64,000 bases of DNA, taken from positions 87,152,756 through 87,216,755 of the forward strand of contig CM060731.1 in assembly GCA_030704615.1 (NCBI GenBank), in the 5' to 3' direction. Below are positions 11,474 to 20,615 of the stretch, one piece after another (position 1 is the stretch's first letter; each line of letters starts with the position of its first letter). The notes below the pieces were generated by a model. It was not told the DNA's origin, made no database searches, and saw only the letters and a program-made list of their open reading frames with translations. The stretch is from Takakia lepidozioides. Lineage: Eukaryota; Streptophyta; Takakiopsida; Takakiales; Takakiaceae. The translations under genes and the position numbers were made by a program.

Positions 11474-12069
11474 GAGAAGATGCAAAGGGTGGCGGATGAG
11501 AACCCTTCGGGGCAGGAGAAGGAGATCATTGTTGATGTGGACGATGAGTTCTATGAAAGCAAAGCTGCTGAGATGCTGGGGGGTCAGAAGGTAAACTCTC
11601 AGCTTGTGGTGCAAAGTATGCTTGCCCCGGGTGGGAGGTTGAAGATTCCCCTGTGTAGGTTGGTTTCCATGCCGGTCGTTCGTCCACCCCTAATGAAGGA
11701 CATCCAGAAGCTGGAAGCCGAGTTTGTTCATGGGTATTTGGATGGATCCGTAGTCTTTTACGTTTCTACTAGGGATTCCAGAGGCAATGAGCTCCTTGTG
11801 GATGAGTCAATCGTGGACTCTTGGGATCCCATTTAGAGACAGGTGAACGAATCCTTCAAACTTCTTCTCTCCAGGAAACCTTTGACCCAGGCATTCTTAG
11901 GGCAGATGTTTCACGTATGGGATGGCAACCACCGGTTGCTTGCATGGATGGCTGTCATTGGGAGGCTGCACTCACAGGAGGAAGAGTGGCATTACTGTGT
12001 TCGATCAATGGTGCTGGATTGTGACGGGAACATGATGGGTCTTTTGACGGCAATGAATGATATGAACAG
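11474..12069 (+). pseudogene. ParB-like domain exon, copy A (amber at 11834)
   Basis: An exon bounded by a CCCTGCAG acceptor and a GT donor at 12070. Residues read EFVHGYLDGSVVFYVSTRD, then DSWDPI, TAG (11834-11836), RQVNESFKLLL, and FHVWDGNHRLLAWMAVIGRL. The DGNHRLLA motif resembles the DGxHRxxAA box of the ParB/sulfiredoxin-like N-terminal fold, which in ParB binds CTP and in relatives acts as a nuclease or partners DNA methyltransferases. The frame is otherwise continuous through the TAG. The next exon joins in phase (AG|A, Arg). The ParB relationship is inferred from this motif alone. Confidence 0.5.
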
Positions 12070-12178
12070 GTTGGTTTCTCACTCCACATGTTCCAGTTGT
12101 GGTTCCGTGGTTCTTTGGTTCCAGTCCTCTATTGACGGTTCTTGAATTTCATTATGACTTTCACACATCATTCTGCAG

Positions 12179-12371
12179 ATGGACGGAGACATCGCATGTC
12201 AAAACGAGTCTGGTTCACACACTGTACAAGATACAAAGGATCGGGCAGATGCCCTTGACCAACTTCAAGACCATCCTTTCAACAGAGACGTACAAGAAGT
12301 GCGAAAGCTCCAAGACATCAGAAACATGGTACTCGTTGACCCGTGAGGCTTTCATGGAGTATATGTACGCG
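12179..12371 (+). pseudogene. Copy A exon 3
   Basis: A small exon reading WTETSHVKTSLVHTLYKIQR then TREAFMEYMYA, flanked by TTCTGCAG and a GTGAGA donor. It joins in phase to exons on both sides. No domain recognised; helical and moderately basic. Confidence 0.5.
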
Positions 12372-12483
12372 GTGAGATACATCTTCCATCATCTGGCCTT
12401 TCGATATTCCTGCTTCCAGATGTTTGTTTTTGTGTGTTTCCCTTGCCCTTGGGTTGATGCAACTCTCGTGCATTCCCTTGCAG

Positions 12484-12924
12484 CAAGACATTGCAGATGC
12501 AGGACAACGTGACAAACTAGAATACTACAGCTCTACCCCTGAGGAGAGAAGGACAACAAAGGGGGTTGAGAGTCACATCAAGCAAGAGATGACCGCCACA
12601 AGAAGAACTATTATGAGTGCTTTTGTTAAGTAGTTGAGAATTGCCGACCCATCATTCGGACCGCAGTTTCCTCAAGAGGTGAAAAACCATTACAACAAGC
12701 CAGGCAAGCCGGAGATGGCCCAGGAGAAGTTACACAGGTTGTCTACCGCCGTTGTGTCTTCAGAACAGAAGGTGAAGTGGCTACAGATATGGAACTCCGA
12801 TCCCACTGTTAGGGATACCCACATGTTCCCCAGGCCGGAGAAAGAGAAGAAGACCCAGCGTGTCATTCCTGTCAGTGACAATATGATGGACACATGGCTT
12901 CACAAGGCCACTTACTAGAGCTAG
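12484..12924 (+). pseudogene. Copy A exon 4 (two to three ambers)
   Basis: The exon starts after CCCTTGCAG with QDIADAGQRDKLEYY and continues as SAFVK, TAG (12631-12633), LRIADPSFGPQFPQEVK and further to TWLHKATY, TAG, S, TAG just before a GTATGA donor. It is one continuous frame apart from these amber codons. Highly charged, probably helical. No recognised domain. Confidence 0.5.
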
Positions 12925-13037
12925 GTATGATGTCCTTTGATGTGTCACTGTCATTTCTCTTTTCTGTCGTTCTCTTTCCATGTTACATTGGCTGTGATTG
13001 ATTTCTAGCTCATTCTTGCATTCGAATTGATTTACAG

Positions 13038-13261
13038 TTGGAGGAAAGAGCCCAGTTTGTTCTACATACGCAGCTGGCTGACTATGGCATCACCATGACA
13101 GCACCGAAGGTCTCCTTCCAAGCATACATGCGGAAATGGAGAGCCATAGTGTGGCAATCTTGTTTCTTCAGGGAGTTCAACAAAGAGGGTGGCATCAGTC
13201 GAACAAATGAGCTTGACCAGCAAGAGAAAGGAGAGGAAGCCTGGAAACGATGCCTTTACAG
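13038..13261 (+). pseudogene. Copy A exon 5
   Basis: An open exon after a TTTACAG acceptor: LEERAQFVLHTQLADYGITM, AYMRKWRAIVWQSCFFREF and a Glu/Lys-rich end KGEEAWKRCLYR. It joins in phase (AG|G, Arg) to the exon at 13541. The intron that follows carries two more palindromes of the array-A type. Confidence 0.5.
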
Positions 13262-13329
13262 GTGCGAAATAGACTATGCTTCTTTGATTTGCAAAGACAC
13301 ACTCTCCTCCATCCAACCTGTTTTGTGCT

Positions 13330-13475
13330 GGCTCATATGAGTGTGCGGTGCCGCACACACATTTGCTCTATCATTGTGTAGTAACACCAACGTGCACACC
13401 CTGGGCCCTTCAGGCTATTTTGTGTGTGGTGGTTGCAGTGTGCGGTGTCGCATACTCTTTTTAGGGGGTCTTCGT
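13330..13475 (+). repeat. Two extra hairpins in the intron before exon 6
   Basis: GTGTGCGGTGCCGCACAC near 13340 and CAGTGTGCGGTGTCGCATAC near 13437 are variants of the array-A palindrome, about 97 bp apart, inside the 13262-13540 intron. Confidence 0.7.
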
Positions 13476-13540
13476 GATGTGGTAGAAAAGCTGGGAGACA
13501 ATAGTTGCATTGCATAATGAGGCTGTCTCTGTGCCTGCAG

Positions 13541-14213
13541 GTACATAAAGTATGTTCTCATGGCAGAGAACTGCTTGGACAAACATCCTGATTTCGTGGA
13601 CCTGTGGCTAGTTCCTGCTGACAACCAGACCATGTTTACTACGGGGATCTTGCAGGACTGGGGCCTAGACCATCTTTCTGCCTGTGGTTGGTATTTGGAT
13701 TGCCCTGTTTCTGAGACCCCAGCGCAGGAGGTGTCTTTGAGGAGAGAGTATGAGCATGTGGCAGCTACCGCCGCAGCTGCCGACCTCGAGATTCATGATA
13801 GAAATTTGAGGACACTTGCAGAGAAGGAGCCTCCCGCTCAGGATACCCCGGGTAAAGGTAGAAAGGCGAAGGGAAAGGATGTTGCTGTTGGTGTGGGGAA
13901 AGGAAGGGGTAGGGGGAAGGGAGCGCAATGGCAGGTTGTTGGGCAGGGAAGTGTTGTAGAAACTGGCCCTGCGGCGGATGTCCAGCCGACCAAAGAGACT
14001 CCACCGCATGGTAGGGGATCCGGGAGAAAGAACAAGGGGGTGGTTGATCCTACGGACCCGTACCATGCGGTGGAGCATCCCACGAGGGTCATTCGCCCTA
14101 CCAGGTTGGAGATGGCCAACGTCGGGTTCCTTGCCATGATGGAGTCCAGGAAATCTGATTACAAGGGCGATCCATCACTAGTGTGGGAGAGGATTGTGGA
14201 GTTCCTCAGCACG
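13541..14213 (+). pseudogene. Copy A exon 6, conserved linker exon
   Basis: The exon opens YIKYVLMAENCLDKHPDF, followed by FTTGILQDWGLDHLSACGWY, a long Lys/Gly/Arg-rich linker (KGRKAKGKD, KGRGRGKG), and ends VGFLAMMESRKSDYKGD. The paralogue at 19326-19932 matches block by block (GIAKDW, CGWYLD, FLAMMESRKS) with a diverged basic linker, which confirms a real protein-coding exon. The linker could be a nuclear or DNA/RNA-binding tail. Confidence 0.7.
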
Positions 14214-14298
14214 GTGCGTGTTGTCTTTTGCTTCTTGTGTTTTGTGGGCATGGCTCGTTTCAAGCGTCTTGAGCATTTCATTGCATGCTTGTTTGCAG

Positions 14299-14637
14299 GC
14301 TAAAATGACCAGATCCTGGGTTGACGGGAAGGAGAAGCCATATGCAGCCGAACTCATCATCTTAGACATCCCTGATGGGTTGCCAGTCCCGGATGTCCCT
14401 CTAGCTAGTGCTTGTCCAGGTTAGAATGCTTTTGATGAGCGCTACTGGCAGTGGGTTTTCTCCTTTTGCAATTTCTTTCTATCCGATGCAGGTGTTTTGG
14501 TGCTCATCCAGTCCATCGACCTTCGCTATCGCCGTGCACTTGCCAGCTATTTGAAAGCCTTTGGTATGAGGGTCGTGAAGACATGGAATTGTGTGAACAA
14601 CATGTACCTGACGAAGGGGGATCATCCGTGAGAGATG
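14299..14637 (+). pseudogene. Copy A exon 7, candidate DNA methyltransferase-like core
   Basis: The exon reads AELIILDIPDGLPVPDVP, then a TAG at 14422 where the paralogue has Trp, WQWVFSFCNFFLSDAGVLVL and LASYLKAFGMRVVKTWN. The pattern of a strand ending in an acidic-Pro loop (DIPDG in place of the DPPY motif IV) followed by a strand/helix pair (GVLVLIQS, then LKAFGMRVV) is like beta-class N4/N6 DNA methyltransferases. A second stop, TGA at 14629, probably came from CGA. The methyltransferase call is an inference; DPPY itself is not intact. Confidence 0.4.
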
Positions 14638-14761
14638 GTAAATCTGCCTTCTTATTCCTCTTCTTGGTGGTTCTTGGATGGAGTTCCATAAGTCGCTCAA
14701 CTGAATATGTAGGGGCCTGGTTTTCAAGCTTCTTAGTTCCTTGTGGATGTCCTGTTCGCAG

Positions 14762-15031
14762 ACTCGTCTGTTTGAAGCTGTTTGTCTCGTCCGGGTTCAT
14801 CCACCTACGACTCCAGCCGTCATTAGGGAGTTCGCCATCACTCATGGGGGCAAGTTCATAGACAAGAGGACAGATCCTCCCACGGATGACATGCACCACA
14901 ACTACGTGGACAACAACGTGTGCTTGCGAAGGGGGAATGGGGTTCCTTGGAGAGGGGCCAGGGAGAGGAGCCCGGCTTTCATTCAAACGATTGTGGAGTG
15001 CTGCACCTACACACACCTGCTCACGACGTAG
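14762..15031 (+). pseudogene. Copy A exon 8, 3'-truncated
   Basis: After CTGTTCGCAG: TRLFEAVCLVRVHPP, then NGVPWRGARERSPAFIQTIV, ending at TAG 15029-15031. The GAREKS-like segment also occurs in copy B. In beta-class methyltransferases a similar (R)-x-EK(P/S) segment precedes the SAM-binding FxGxG motif, which is absent here; homology between the copies ends at about this point. The gene therefore seems cut off before its SAM site. Confidence 0.45.
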
Positions 15032-15159
15032 CCACATTCCAATGCAGGGGCTTAATATGTTGATAACGTCTAAATGGATGCAATGGATAGAAAGGATGGA
15101 TACAATGGATGTAACACATCAAGTCTGCATTCCCTGGAAAAGGCTGATCAACCCGCAGT

Positions 15160-15283
15160 AATAGGTGACACCCGCGGAAATAGGCCCTGTATGCATGCTG
15201 ACGTGGCGTGAGCCTATGCTGGGCTCACGGTTTCCTGGGCTCACAGGCTCAGGCCTCCGGGCTCACGGAATAGCACCCCCCAT
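15160..15283 (+). repeat. Inverted-repeat partner 1 (GCGTGAGCC module)
   Basis: CCGCGGAAATAGG, then GACGTGGCGTGAGCC, TGGGCTCAC and CTCACAGGCTCA. The reverse complement of 18665-18790 carries the same blocks in the same order with scattered differences. The two copies face each other across the L1 remnant. The end (AATAGCACCCCCC) matches the 4905-5023 module. Confidence 0.6.
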
Positions 15284-15521
15284 GGCTGGAGATTCTAATA
15301 TGGTCGATAATTACAATGATCGCATGGCTCACTCTACTCAGTTCCTCTCGGACTCGGAGCAGATAGCATGGGACATGCTCTGCTTCTCAGTAGGGTTAGT
15401 TGATGCTTTCTTGATCTCTGAAGAAAGCCTAAAGTATACTTGGTCCAATTTACATCTCCCTCCTAATGTCAGCATGGCCAGGTTGGATAGAGTATACTAC
15501 ACTCATTCTCCCCTATCTTAG
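15284..15521 (+). pseudogene. L1 APE-type endonuclease fragment
   Basis: The C-terminal part of an apurinic endonuclease-like domain: GDSNMV...R (GDFNxV motif with Phe to Ser), LVDAF, YTWSN and RLDRVYY. The missing N-terminal part and the stop after YTHSPLS make it inactive. It nicks target DNA when intact. Confidence 0.75.
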
Positions 15522-16265
15522 TCCAAATGTCTCCCCCAAGGTCCAATCCTTCCGGACTTTGACCATGCAGAGGTTGCGATCTCTTTCACTCCACCAGGCA
15601 CCCATTCCAGAGGAAGGGGATACTTTAAGCTCAACCCTGCGATCTTGAAGAACGCTGATTACCTCCAATCTTTGAAGCAGGTCTGGATGGAGACAGGGAA
15701 TGACTTCCGATCTCCAACTACTTCCTTCCTGCACAAAGTAACGGCCACAAGGAAGAAGGCTCAAGTTCTTTCTAGGGCTATGGCAATGGAAAGGACTCGG
15801 CGACAAAAGGCTCTGACCAAATCCTGTCTCACTGCGAAAGGAGGCTGGAAAATGGAAGCAATGACTTCGTCACGATTGACTCATACCTCACTACGAAGCG
15901 CAATCCGGGGATATTGTCAGCTGAATTGGAGAACTTCATGAGAATCCATGCGGGTGTAAATTAGTCTATGAAGGGCTTACTTTTTTCAGAAAACAAAGTA
16001 GTGGAGGGAGGCAACGCAAATAAGTTCTATATCAGATTCCAATGGAGTTGTGATATCCAAGCCTAAAAAGATGGTTGAAGAGGCGGCCAACTACTTCGCT
16101 GCTCTTTTTTCCTTGCCTCTGAGGATTCCAAGGCAGAGGTCCTTATATCTTTTCCGTCTTTGTTAGCTGTTGTAGATCAGGCTGCCTTATCTCAGATATG
16201 GAGCTGCTGCAAGCAACTGAATCCTTAAGTTCTATGAAGACCCCTAGTCTTGACGGCCAATCACT

Positions 16266-16925
16266 TTGCTAAACTCTTCATACAAAATCTTGGCGAAATG
16301 TCTGGCTCTGCGGCTTCAACCTTTGCTGCCCAAGCTAATAAGACCGGAGCAAACTAGTTTCTTCAGAAACAGGATGATCCTTGACAACATTCTGCTCACT
16401 CACGAAGCCCTGAACACAGCGAATCATGCTCAGCAACCATTAGCCCTGCTCATGCTCGACTTTCAGAAGGCCTTTGACAATATAAATTGGAAGTACTTGT
16501 TGGGTGCCCTGAAAGCAACTGATATTGTCGGCAGCTTCTTATCTTGGATTGGTATCCTTCTCTCCTCTGCTTCTAGTAGAGCGATGATTAATGGTGCGAT
16601 TTCTAGAGCTTTTCCCCTTTTTAAATCAGTCAGGCAAGGATGCCCCCTTACCCCTTTCCTCTTTCTCATCGCGGTGGAGTATAGCCTGGGTCACCTTATG
16701 GATAAAAGAAATGACTCTCTTGGCCTTGTTATCCCCCACTCCTTGTCTTTGAACCCCTCCTCTTCTATTGATCCTCCCTCTACGCTGATGACACTACCTT
16801 GTATTGACAATAGCTCAGTCAACAACACTCTCCGGTCCCTGAACTGTTTCTGTGAAGCTTCTGGAAGCTCTGCTCACGACCTTTATGATGAATGTCGTTT
16901 TGCTGTTGTGCTCTCGAAAATATAG
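16266..16925 (+). pseudogene. L1 reverse transcriptase with frameshift before YADD
   Basis: RT blocks: YKILAKCLALRLQPLLPKLI, RPEQTSFFRNRMILDNI, LLMLDFQKAFDNINWKYL (first catalytic Asp) and KSVRQGCPLTPFLFLIAVE. The YADD box is present in the DNA (TACGCTGATGAC near 16780) but in another frame, so a frameshift just upstream kills the enzyme. Confidence 0.85.
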
Positions 16926-17867
16926 AGGAAGCTCACCTATTGGAGTTCCTTGCACTTGTCTATATGGGGCAGGGCGTTGATTGCCAACCAGGTCATCCTT
17001 GCCTCTTCCTGGTTCTCAGCTGCGGTCTGGTCTCCTGGTGCCCCATTCATCAAAAAGGTAAAGGCGATGGTATGCAACTTTATCTGGGGGGCTACATCAA
17101 CATCTGCAAATAAGAGGGCATTGGTCAGTTGGGCGCAAATCTGTCTAAAGCATAAGCATGGAGGTCTTGGGGTCCTAGATCCTGAATCCCAAATGTTGCT
17201 TTATTGGCAAAGTGGGTGCCGAGGGTCTTCACCCACCTGCAGAGGCCCTGGAGCAGGCTCGTTAGACACCATATTGCAGCAGCAATTCCAAAAACCATTG
17301 CCCTGTGGCCTTCTTCACTCAGATGGATTGTTCAAGGTGGTTCCACGAATGTTAACCTTAGCATTGTGCCCAAAGCTTGGTAGACTATCTGGTCTGCATG
17401 GTATAAGCTGCGGGGTTTCCTTGTTCAAACGATGCCCTCTTCCTTTGATGAAGTTATCAGACAACCGTTGTTTCGTAATTATAATCGTGATTCTGAAGAC
17501 CTTGTGCTTTGCTCCAAAAGATGGTTTTACTGGGAGCAAGCAGGCCTGTCTCATCCTATGCACTTTTGGGATGTAAATGCAGGCGCACCAATCTTACCCG
17601 AGATGGCTGCTGTTGGCTTCTCCTCTAGAAGAGTAGCCTCTGGATGACATATTGTTATGGGAAGCCTCCCCCAGAGGTGGTTGAACCTGCTCTCCAACAG
17701 TCAAGGCTTGGCCCTTCCCAGATGGATGGGGTTCCACTCTAATACTGGGCCAAAAGTGATGTATATTACAGCCTCGGCTAGAGATCAATATCTGGGTGTC
17801 TCTTTTAATGTGCAGGGAAATGGTATCTTGACCAAGCCATTTGAAACTCAATTCCCTGCCGGTACGA

Positions 17868-18080
17868 TATCAGAATTGTGTGCTACATTCAGAGCCGAGT
17901 CTGATGACAGGCAAAACAGGCTGCAATAGGTCAAAGAAGAAGGCCCCCTCAGCACCACCCAACCACCTAACTTCAGAATTCAACATGCATTCAGGGCCGA
18001 GTCTGATGAGAGGGCAAAACAGGCTGCAATAGGTTGAAGAAGAAGGTGCCCTCACCACCACCCAACCAGCTAACCTACAA
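17868..18080 (+). repeat. Tandem duplication of a dispersed repeat
   Basis: Two ~105-bp copies containing CAGAATT, CATTCAG, GCCGAGTCTGATGA, GGCAAAACAGGCTGCAATAGG, GAAGAAGG and ACCACCCAACC. Related sequence occurs at 51195-51240 and 54455-54535 next to the PPR pseudogenes, so the unit is dispersed. Confidence 0.6.
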
Positions 18081-18664
18081 GCCTATGCCGAACCAGTTCG
18101 GACCACTTTCGAACCTGTGGCACTGTTCGGCACCTATGTTTTCTAAGAAAAAGTTTTTTTTTTAATTTTTAATTTTTAAAAAGTGTATGAAATGGTGTTC
18201 GGTGCCGAACCTTCAATATTTGAGGGGTTATATGCAATATGAATTTAGTAAAAATCTCATTTGGAATCCAAAATGGAAATATTATATAAACTGAACCTAT
18301 CCCGAACCTGGAAGTTGTTCGGCAAACAAGTCCGGGCGGGTCGGTGACGTTCGGCAAAACCTGCTCACTGCTCATGGATTTTCAGCCCCCTGTAAATGCA
18401 ATGACAGGGTAGAGTAGTGTTCCCACACCATGTTCTATGCCCCAAGACCAAGTTCTATGTCTGGGGCAGGGATATCATTACCATAACAGGCTGTAATCAG
18501 AGCACGCGCCAGGTGCTCACTAGCACGTGAACTCCCAAAGAAGGCACAAGTTTCTTTGCCCCTTGGATGGGAGTCACCCGATTTCGGCACTGCGTAAATA
18601 CACGATTAATCCAATTTACCTCTCCCACTTTTGTAAGCTAGCATGCATTCTACACAGGGGAATG
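18081..18664. other. No gene recognised
   Basis: AT-rich stretch with a poly-T run at about 18154, a GTTCGGTGCCGAAC palindrome near 18199 and several GTTCGGCA motifs. Ends with a weak match to the 4905-5023 module end at 18365-18396. No coding signal. Confidence 0.4.
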
Positions 18665-18790
18665 TTTGCGCGTGAGCCTGTGAGCGCGTGAGCCCAGCCA
18701 GGCTCACGCCACATCAGCAAGGTTTCCCATGTGCAGGACCTAATTCCGCGGATGCCACCTATTTCCGCGGAATTGTAGGCGACTACCACG
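18665..18790 (-). repeat. Inverted-repeat partner 2 (GCGTGAGCC module)
   Basis: Reverse-complement counterpart of 15160-15283 (shared blocks: CCGCGGAA, TAGG, GTGGCGTGAGCC, GGGCTCAC, CTCACAGGCTCA). Together they flank the L1 remnant over about 3.6 kb, like terminal inverted repeats of a larger element, or two independent insertions. Confidence 0.55.
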
Positions 18791-18799
18791 CCCCAAATT

Positions 18800-19245
18800 T
18801 GTCAGGTTGCATTGACGCAAGGTTGATTGGAAACCGCAGTGCATTTTGCTTAGGCTTCGAATTCTGCTATAACGTGTCTTCTTTTCCAGACCCAAATCAA
18901 CCTTGTGTCAACGCAAGGTTGATTTCGGTTTGCTTTCATCTGTTTCCTTCAGATCTACTTGTAAGCAATTTTCAACCTTGCGTCAACACAAGGTTGTTTC
19001 ATGTACACAATATAACGTTTCTTGGTTTGAAAATTTGCTTTTGAATGATACTTTTCCAGACTCATATCAACCTTGCGTTAACGCAAGGTTGATTGACGTT
19101 TCATTTCATCTGCACTGTTCAACCTTTCGTTGTTGACGCAAGGTTGATTCTTTATCAGAATAGACCAATTCTGTGTTTTCATTATTGGTTTGGGCTGCCA
19201 GTTTTGAAGGCTCAATCAACCTTGCGTCAACGCAAGGTTGGTTGA
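18800..19245 (+). repeat. Hairpin array B (six palindromes)
   Basis: Palindromes with arm CAACCTTGCG, loop TCAA (or TTAA) and complementary arm near 18898, 18973, 19068, 19119 and 19217, plus a half copy near 18806; spacing is 50-98 bp, so not a regular satellite. The core GCG, NCAA, CGC is the same as in array A while the outer arms differ. The array lies in the intron immediately upstream of the first exon of gene copy B. Confidence 0.85.
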
Positions 19246-19325
19246 GGTTTTCCCTTCTGTGTACCTACTGTGTCAGTGCTGAATTTTAACCTTGAAGAAA
19301 TTGGTATATTGGGTGTGATTGTCAG

Positions 19326-19932
19326 GTACATCTACCATGTCCTCATTCCGGGGAAGTATCTCAGCGATGATCCGGTTTTCATTTACATTTGGGCGGACCC
19401 CTCTAAGGATAAGACAATGTACACGGCTGGGATTGCGAAGGACTGGAGCAGGGTGCACTTCAGAGACTGCGGGTGGTACCTCGACTTACCAAAACAAGAC
19501 ACACCATTCGAGGAGGTGGTCATGAGGAACATCAATGACAACCCAGCAGCACTGGCACCACTCAGTGACAAAGACATTCAAGAGAGAATTATTCAGTCCC
19601 CCGCCGCAAAGGAGCCGGAAAAAAGTAGCACTCCCAAGCGGAAGGGGAAGGGTGCAGGAGATGGGAAGGGGAAGGGGAAGACTGTAGCTGGGCAAGAACA
19701 GGCTGTGCAGGACACCACGGAACGTCAACCTTCTCCGACTCGGAAGGACAAGAGAACTCCGAAAACTAAAGAACAGCCTTACAAGGCCAGAGAGCACCCT
19801 TCTCGGGTTTTGGGTCAATATCAAAGTGAGGTGGTTAACGAGAGCTTCTTGGCAATGATGGAATCCAGAAAATCCACATTCAAAGGAGAGAAATTGAAGA
19901 CTTGGGATGTCCTGGTTTCTTTCCTCACTAAG
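19326..19932 (+). pseudogene. ParB/MTase-like gene copy B, exon equivalent to A-6
   Basis: Bounded by TGATTGTCAG and a GTGCCC donor. Reads YIYHVLIPGKYLSDDPVFIY, MYTAGIAKDW, CGWYLDLPKQDTPFEEVV, a Lys-rich linker (KRKGKGAGDGKGKGK) and ESFLAMMESRKSTFKGEKLK. It aligns with copy A 13541-14213 at both ends; the basic linker is diverged. Open throughout, so this copy is less decayed here, but the ParB-like exons upstream are missing and replaced by hairpin array B. Confidence 0.7.
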
Positions 19933-20026
19933 GTGCCCACACAAAACTCTACTTTGAATGTTTTTTATTTCCTTATGGATTTTGATTTCTTGCTAACTGG
20001 TCTATTGTTTTGGTTTTGTGGAACAG

Positions 20027-20261
20027 GTCACCAAAAGGCCCGAGTGGGTGAATGGAAGCCAACAAGCGTACGCAACTGACCTGGTGGTACTGGACATTCC
20101 GGATGGTTTGTCTGTGCCGGATGTGCTCCCTTCCAATGCAACACCAACATGGAACAAGTCAGATGCCCTTTTTTGGCAGTGGGTTTTTTCTTTCAGCAAC
20201 AAATTCTTGTCTGATGCAAGTGCTCTTCTTCTGTTACAGGCAAAAGACATGCTGGCAGCGG
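20027..20261 (+). pseudogene. Copy B, candidate methyltransferase-like core (internal deletion)
   Basis: VTKRPEWVNGSQQAYATDLV, VLDIPDGLSVPDVLPSN, TPTWNKSD and WQWVFSFSNKFLSDASALLL, matching copy A exon 7. Trp replaces the amber of copy A. After LLLLQAKDMLAAG the segment corresponding to the copy-A part from RYRRALASYLKAF onward is lost, and the available GTGAGT donor gives the wrong phase for the next exon, so the copy is broken. Confidence 0.5.
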
Positions 20262-20355
20262 GTGAGTTTAGGGTCATCAACTAGCTCTTATGCTAGTTTC
20301 ATTCGGTTGTGTTTGTGCATGTTGAAAAAACTGAATTTTTCGGGTGTGTATGCAG

Positions 20356-20615
20356 ACTCGGGTATTCGAGGCTTTGTGCTTGGTGAGGTTGCGTAAGGAC
20401 ACCCTCCCTCCTAGTGTTGCGGAGTTCCAATTGAGGGACCTTGCAGCACACATCGACCCCACCTGTGAGCCTGTGGAGGACGATGTCCTGTTCAACTACG
20501 TGGACTCAGGGCGGACCTTGAAAATGACGAATGGTGTCCCGTGGAGAGGTGCTCGGGAGAAATCTCTTGCTGCCGACAAGCTATGGTTTCTACGAAGCCA
20601 CCAGACCTGCTGCCA
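20356..20615 (+). pseudogene. Copy B, last homologous exon
   Basis: After GTGTATGCAG: TRVFEALCLVRLRKDTLPPS, VEDDVLFNYVDSGRTL, NGVPWRGAREKSLAADKLW. It aligns with copy A 14762-15031. Homology ends just after AREKS, as in copy A, and unrelated sequence follows. Confidence 0.6.

Larger units (their letters stand above)
15284..17870 (+). mobile_element. Degraded L1-type LINE (5'-truncated)
   Basis: Starts inside the APE endonuclease (GDSNMVDNYNDR, LVDAF, LKYTWSN, ARLDRVYY), passes through a linker (LNPAILKNADYLQSLKQVW) and reverse transcriptase, and ends with zf-RVT-like sequence (ALVSWAQICLKHKHGGLGVLD). These are the hallmarks of plant L1-clade LINEs. Several frameshifts and stops; it starts exactly at the end of the inverted-repeat module. 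Confidence 0.85.
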
